Of a stretch of DNA of 64,000 nt, positions 60,344 through 64,000 are shown one piece after another; positions within the stretch are counted from its first letter, which is position 1; each line of letters begins with the position of its first letter. The DNA lies in NCBI RefSeq assembly GCF_009569385.1, contig NZ_WBOF01000001.1, forward strand, positions 248,001 through 312,000. The letters are read 5' to 3'. The notes under the pieces were generated by a model, which saw nothing but the letters and a program-made list of their open reading frames with translations, was not told the DNA's origin and searched no databases. This DNA is from Streptomyces kaniharaensis (lineage in GTDB: Bacteria; Actinomycetota; Actinomycetes; Streptomycetales; Streptomycetaceae). Made by a program: the position numbers and the translations under genes.

Positions 60344-61114
60344 GTGTGCTATGACGCCGATGCCGCGCCACCCGCCTTCACCCCCGCACTCCGGCCGCTG
60401 GCCGAGGCCGCGCCGCTCACCCTGATCTCGGCGGACGGCACGGAATTCGGCGCCTTCCTGGCCAGCCCGGAATTCGCGACCGGGCCCGCCGTACTGCTCC
60501 TGCCGGACAACAAGGGCCTTTCCGGGTTCTACCGGCAGACCGCCGCCCGGCTCGCCGAACAGGGCCACCCGACGCTCGTCATCGACTACTACGGCCGCAC
60601 CGCCGGCGCCGACCCCGAAAAGCGCCCCGCCGAATTCGGCGAGCTGCCGAACCTGCTCCCCCGCCTGCTCGCCCTCACCCCGGACGGCCTGGACGCCGAC
60701 CTCATCGCAGGCCTCGACCACCTGCGGGGCATCGGGGCGACCGAGGTGGTCGCCCTCGGCTTCTGCTTCGGCGGCCGCCAGGCCTTCCGCGCCGCCGCAC
60801 CCCGCTTCGGCCTGGCCGGCGCGGTCGGCTTCTACGGATACCCCGACACGATCGACGGCGCCCCCGGCCCCACCCAGCTGGCCCCCGGCCTCACCGCCCC
60901 GATCCTCGCCCTGTGGGGCGGAGCCGACGAGCACATCCCGGCCGCCGCGGTCGACGCCTTCGACGCGGCGCTCACCGCCGCCGGCTGCCCCCACGAGTTC
61001 GTCACGTACCCCCGGGCTCCGCACAACTTCTTCGAGCTCCGCGCGGCCGAACCCTCCGATGCGGCCCGGGACGCCTGGCAGCGCCTGCTCGGCTTCCTCT
61101 CCCGGCCGCACTGA
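60344..61114 (+). CDS. Dienelactone hydrolase family protein
   Basis: GTG at 60344 gives 256 residues. The nucleophile is the Cys of LGFCFGGRQAF, the Asp is in LWGGADEHIPAAAV and the His in APHNFFEL. The Cys-His-Asp triad is typical. The family hydrolyses dienelactones and related esters in aromatic degradation, but many members have broader roles. It follows the MFS transporter, from which a hairpin separates it. Confidence 0.88.
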   Translation: MCYDADAAPPAFTPALRPLAEAAPLTLISADGTEFGAFLASPEFATGPAVLLLPDNKGLSGFYRQTAARLAEQGHPTLVIDYYGRTAGADPEKRPAEFGELPNLLPRLLALTPDGLDADLIAGLDHLRGIGATEVVALGFCFGGRQAFRAAAPRFGLAGAVGFYGYPDTIDGAPGPTQLAPGLTAPILALWGGADEHIPAAAVDAFDAALTAAGCPHEFVTYPRAPHNFFELRAAEPSDAARDAWQRLLGFLSRPH

Positions 61115-61210
61115 GCCCGCTTCACGGGACGGGGCACCGCGCTCCTGGCCCTCGAACCCCGGCATCAGCCCGGTGCCCTGGCAGCGGCCGGCGCCGGTTA
61201 GGCTCGCCCG

Positions 61211-61900
61211 GTGCCCGCACCTGAAGCCGTCCCCGCACCGCCCGCCCAGCGCTCGCCATGGTGGCGGTTCGCCCTGCTGGTCGTGATCCTCGGGGCCGCC
61301 GCCGGGTCGCTGCTGCTGTGGAGCCCGACGGCGTTCCTGTCCGGCGGCCTTCCGGCCGGGGTGCCGGGGTACTGGCTGGCTCCGGTGTTCGTCGCCGTGT
61401 ACGCGCTCGGCACGCTCGCGTTCATGCCCCGCCCGGCGCTCAACGCCGCCGCCGGGCTGCTGCTCGGCATCCAGCAGGGCGTGCTGCTGGCGGTGCTCGG
61501 CACCACGCTGGGCGCCGCCGCGGCGTTCGGACTGGGCCGGGCGCTGGGGCGCGACGCGCTGCGCCCGTACCTGCGCGGGCGGATGCTGACCGCGCTGGAC
61601 CGGCGGTTCACCGACCAGAGCTTCCGCAGCGTGCTGCTGCTGCGCCTGCTGCCGGGCCTGCCGTTCCAGGCGGGCAACTACGGCGCGGCGTTCTCCGGCA
61701 CACGCTTCCTGCCCTACCTGCTCGCCACCGCCGTGGGCGTCATACCGACGACCGCGGTGTACGTGACGGCGGCGGCGAGCGCGCGTGAGCCGGGCTCGGC
61801 GGCCTTCCTGTTCTCGGCGGGGGCGATCGGGGTGCTCGGCCTGGTGACCCTGGTCTCGCTCTGGCGGGCCGCGGCCGCCCGCCGCCGGGCCACCGCCTGA
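61211..61900 (+). CDS. TVP38/TMEM64 family membrane protein
   Basis: GTG at 61211 has TAGGCT six bases upstream and no Shine-Dalgarno site, so leaderless translation is likely. The 229 residues hold the VTT core: MPRPALNAAAGLLLGIQQGV, GAAAAFGLGRALGRDALRPY and LLLRLLPGLPFQAGNYGAAF. Helices flank both ends. It is a DedA-like membrane protein thought to act in lipid transport. Confidence 0.88.
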   Translation: MPAPEAVPAPPAQRSPWWRFALLVVILGAAAGSLLLWSPTAFLSGGLPAGVPGYWLAPVFVAVYALGTLAFMPRPALNAAAGLLLGIQQGVLLAVLGTTLGAAAAFGLGRALGRDALRPYLRGRMLTALDRRFTDQSFRSVLLLRLLPGLPFQAGNYGAAFSGTRFLPYLLATAVGVIPTTAVYVTAAASAREPGSAAFLFSAGAIGVLGLVTLVSLWRAAAARRRATA

Positions 61901-61946
61901 GCAATTCGCTCGCGATCACTCCCGGCCCGGGGCCACGATGTCGGCC

Positions 61947-62462
61947 ATGACCGTCATCACCCCGCGGGTCGACCCGCCCATGGCCGCCGACGAGACCGCC
62001 ATGCTGACCGCCTGGCTCGACTTCCACCGCAGCACGCTGGCCCTCAAGTGCGAGGGCCTCACCGACGACCAGCTGCGGCTGCGCTCCGTCCCGCCGTCCT
62101 CGCTCTCGCTGCTCGGCCTCGTCCGGCACATGGCCGAGGTGGAGCGGTACTGGTTCCGGACCGTCCTGCTCGGCGAGGAGCTCACCGACGGGCTCTACTG
62201 GACCAAGCAGGACCCGGACGGCGACTTCGACAACGTCGACACCGCCGACGTCGCGGCGGACTTCGCCGCCTGGCACGCCGAGATCGCGGCGGCCCGCAGC
62301 GCGAGCGCCGGCCTGTCCCCGGACACGGTGGCCGAGCGGCCGCGCCGCGGACAGGAGGTGACGCTCCGCTGGATCCTCGTCCACATGATCGAGGAGTACG
62401 CCCGGCACAACGGGCACGCGGATTTCCTGCGCGAACTGCTGGACGGCACGACCGGCGAGTGA
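61947..62462 (+). CDS. DinB/DUF664 superfamily protein
   Basis: ATG at 61947 has CACGAT seven bases upstream, so it is taken as a leaderless start; ATG at 61938 is an alternative. The 171 residues are a four-helix bundle. The candidate metal ligands are the His of GLVRHMAEVERYWFRTVLLG, the His of WILVHMIEEYARHNGHADFL and the second His there. Family members bind metal and include bacillithiol/mycothiol transferases. Confidence 0.85.
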   Translation: MTVITPRVDPPMAADETAMLTAWLDFHRSTLALKCEGLTDDQLRLRSVPPSSLSLLGLVRHMAEVERYWFRTVLLGEELTDGLYWTKQDPDGDFDNVDTADVAADFAAWHAEIAAARSASAGLSPDTVAERPRRGQEVTLRWILVHMIEEYARHNGHADFLRELLDGTTGE

Positions 62463-62732
62463 AATCGTTTCCGCGTGGTTGACAGAAGGTCAATTCAGGA
62501 GTGACCTCAGCCGATATGGTCTACGCGCGCAACCGTACGCCGGCCCCCCGCGTCGATGATGGTGCCCGGGTCCGCCCGGGTTTCCGGCGCGGCACGACTC
62601 GTACGGGGGTCGCGAGCGGGCACGGGACCGGTGAACAGTGCGATACTCGGACAGTTCCGACGAGTGGATGACGTGTCAAAAAGGCACGCTCACCCGGGGG
62701 GACGCGACCGGGACGAGGCAGGGAGGCGCGGC

Positions 62733-63125
62733 ATGGGAGCACTTCGCGACGAGCACCACAACGGGTGGCTGATGCCCTCGGGGACGTACTCGGCCGCGGT
62801 GTACGACGACGAGTGGGTCGAACCCGAGACGGTGTCGTCCGTCCCGGCGCCCGCGAAGATCGTCTCCCTGCGGCCGACCGGTTTCGAGGCGGCCCGCACG
62901 GTCGGTGAGCACATCCGGGCCAGCACGCCGGTGGTCATGGACCTCACCGAGATGGACGAGGCCGAGGCCAAGCGCATGGTCGACTTCGCCTCCGGGCTGG
63001 TCTTCGGCACCCAGGGCGGCATCGAGCGGATCGCCCGCCGGGTGTTCCTGCTGACCCCGGCGGACGTCGAGGTCATGGTGATCGACCGCCCGCTCGACGA
63101 CACCGGCTTCTACAACCAGAGCTGA
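62733..63125 (+). CDS. SepF-like protein, 130 aa
   Basis: ATG at 62733 with GGGAGG is preferred over longer frames. After a short tail (GALRDEHHNGWLMPSGTYSA) comes the SepF domain: AKIVSLRPTGFEAARTVGEH, TPVVMDLTEMDEAEAKRMVD, FASGLVFGTQGGIERIARRV. SepF anchors FtsZ at the membrane. The N-terminal amphipathic helix of true SepF is not evident, so this resembles a SepF-like paralogue (as SflA/SflB). AGGTCA-N9-TGACCT lies upstream at 62487-62507. Confidence 0.85.
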   Translation: MGALRDEHHNGWLMPSGTYSAAVYDDEWVEPETVSSVPAPAKIVSLRPTGFEAARTVGEHIRASTPVVMDLTEMDEAEAKRMVDFASGLVFGTQGGIERIARRVFLLTPADVEVMVIDRPLDDTGFYNQS

Positions 63126-63138
63126 GAACGACCGGAGC

Positions 63139-63171
63139 ACCGGGGACGGCCAACGCCGTCCCCGGTTTTTT
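63139..63171 (+). terminator. Rho-independent terminator after sepF-like gene
   Basis: ACCGGGGACGGC (63139-63150) and GCCGTCCCCGGT (63155-63166) with a 4-base loop, followed by TTTTTT. It is the most canonical terminator in the window. Confidence 0.92.
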
Positions 63172-63223
63172 GCTGCCGTACGAGTGGAACCGGACACCTC
63201 ATCTGAGGCGATGACTCTTATTT

Positions 63224-63241
63224 TGAGACATTCATGTCTCA
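63224..63241. promoter_or_regulatory. Candidate TetR operator
   Basis: TGAGACAT-TC-ATGTCTCA, a perfect 8-2-8 inverted repeat, lies 19 bases before the TetR start. TACACT (63249-63254) six bases before the ATG indicates a leaderless message that the repressor could block. Confidence 0.75.
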
Positions 63242-63260
63242 TCCGAGCTACACTCGCAGC

Positions 63261-63866
63261 ATGGCCACCGATCGTGACACCGTCCTCGAAGCCGCCGTCG
63301 GCGTGCTCTCCCGCCGCCCGACCGCGCACCTGGACGAGATCGCGCGCGCCGCCGGCATCAGCCGTGCCACCCTGCACCGGCTGTTTCCCGGCCGCGACGC
63401 CCTGATCCGCGAGGTCGGCCTGCTCGGCCTGCAACGCTTCGCCGCCGCCCTGGACACCGCCACTGTCGAGGACGGCGACGCCGAGGCGGCCCTGCGCCGC
63501 CTGGTCGACGCCTCCGTCCCCGACGCCGCGCTCTGCGCCTTCCTGGCCGGCGAGAACCAGCTCTACGACGACGAGAACGTCAACGCCCTCTGGGAAGCCC
63601 AGATCGACCGGCTGCGCGCCCTGTTCCTGCGCGGCCAGCAGCAGGGCGTCTTCCGCATCGAGCTGAGCGCCGCCTGGCTGAGCGAGGCCTTCTTCGACCT
63701 GGTCGCCGGCGTCGGCTGGGCGATCCAGGACGGCCGGCTGGCCCCCCGCGACGCCGCGTTCTCGATCACCGAGCTGTTCCTCGGCGGCGCGCTGCGCCGA
63801 CCGGCGGCGAACACTCCCCCGCCCACAGCACCTTCGGCCCGCACAACGGAACCCGATACACCATGA
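63261..63866 (+). CDS. TetR/AcrR regulator of the adjoining MFS transporter
   Basis: ATG at 63261 gives 201 residues with helix-turn-helix VLEAAVGVLSRRPTAHLDEI and ARAAGISRATLHRLFPGRDA. The ligand domain is helical with an Ala/Pro-rich end. Its stop overlaps the MFS start by 4 bases (ATGA), so regulator and transporter form one message that the regulator probably represses through the inverted repeat upstream. Confidence 0.9.
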   Translation: MATDRDTVLEAAVGVLSRRPTAHLDEIARAAGISRATLHRLFPGRDALIREVGLLGLQRFAAALDTATVEDGDAEAALRRLVDASVPDAALCAFLAGENQLYDDENVNALWEAQIDRLRALFLRGQQQGVFRIELSAAWLSEAFFDLVAGVGWAIQDGRLAPRDAAFSITELFLGGALRRPAANTPPPTAPSARTTEPDTP

Positions 63867-64000
63867 GCACCACCCCCCTGATCGACCCCCGCCGGCGCTG
63901 GAGCGGCCTCGCCGTCCTCGTCCTCGCCGTCACCCTGGTCGCCGTCGACGCGACCGTCCTGTCCCTGGCCCTCCCGTCCATCAGCGAGACGCTGCGCCCC
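63863..64000 (+). CDS. MFS transporter (DHA2-like), 3' truncated by window
   Basis: Only 46 codons are visible. They begin MSTTPLIDPRRRWSGLAVLV, then a first helix (VLAVTLVAVDATVLSLALPS) followed by ISETLRP. The DATVLSLALPSI pattern is that of the first helix of DHA2-type drug exporters. It is coupled to the TetR gene. Confidence 0.8.
   Translation, partial: MSTTPLIDPRRRWSGLAVLVLAVTLVAVDATVLSLALPSISETLRP

Noticed and set aside
1..64000. tRNA, rRNA, CRISPR, riboswitch or insertion sequence
   Set aside because: Read through for cloverleaf, spacer-repeat and terminal inverted repeat patterns; none found that I could support by eye.

Overview
The window is very GC-rich actinomycete chromosome, most like Streptomyces or Kitasatospora. 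The signs are extreme third-position G/C, frequent GTG and TTG starts, ATGA and GTGA overlaps between genes, WhiJ-like/DUF397 regulator sets, DUF6230-DUF6114, ALF-repeat secreted proteins, a SepF-like protein and many TetR, ROK and MmyB-type regulators. I see no rRNA, tRNA, CRISPR array, transposase or integrase. The content looks like chromosome-arm accessory and regulatory DNA rather than the conserved core.

Region by region. 1-4270: the end of a TetR-like regulator, an M14 carboxypeptidase with a small partner gene, then a leftward operon of a two-helix membrane protein, a duplicated-domain protein and a BNR-repeat protein. 4627-11838: a TetR regulator and two acyl-metabolism operons, with two SDRs and a quinone-oxidoreductase-like MDR on the right-going arm and a phosphotransferase and acyl-CoA dehydrogenase on the left-going arm. 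Both arms have a TTGACA-N17-NATGCT promoter overlapped by a near-identical 22-bp operator. A secreted lipase lies between them. 11941-18042: a lower-GC accessory island with two WhiJ-like modules. One is intact with DUF397. The other has DUF6879 and a frameshifted regulator. The island also carries an amber-interrupted small gene, a pore-loop-like membrane protein, a Cys-tailed protein and a GNAT. 18082-23420: leftward metabolic genes (Gfo/Idh, O-methyltransferase, DedA, methyltransferase, spermidine-synthase-like, lysophospholipase). 23663-30786: a selenium-binding-protein homologue, an MmyB-type regulator divergent from a zinc alcohol dehydrogenase across six 15-bp tandem repeats, DUF6230/DUF6114, a TetR and a secreted protein.

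30856-36523 is a leftward secreted-protein unit: a 1127-aa ALF/alanine-helix protein, a small membrane protein, a secreted protein, and a trypsin fold that has lost its catalytic His and Ser and is fused to a ricin-type lectin. 36798-43661: a MoxR/VWA pair, an epoxide hydrolase and a large secreted peptidase whose visible catalytic residues fit sedolisin (Glu/Asp/Asp/Ser) better than subtilisin. 44224-50621: a D,D-carboxypeptidase, an F420/PPOX-type enzyme, a NYN protein, a lipoprotein and a copper set (His/Met-tailed small protein, P1B ATPase, PCu(A)C-like protein). 50727-53946: a DevR/DosR-like response regulator, a membrane protein and cytochrome oxidase subunit I, so copper delivery, oxygen sensing and the terminal oxidase sit together. 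54111-64000: a Vgb-like lyase, a winged-helix DNA glycosylase-like protein, GDPD, a molybdate-type HTH/TOBE protein, a ROK repressor divergent from an MFS transporter, a dienelactone hydrolase, TVP38, DinB and SepF-like proteins, and a TetR-MFS pair cut by the window edge.

The best candidates for undescribed biology are the operator-linked acyl regulon (4627-11838), the secreted ALF/pseudo-protease unit (30856-36523), the sedolisin-like peptidase (40176-43661) and the six-unit repeat between the MmyB regulator and the dehydrogenase (26256-26345).
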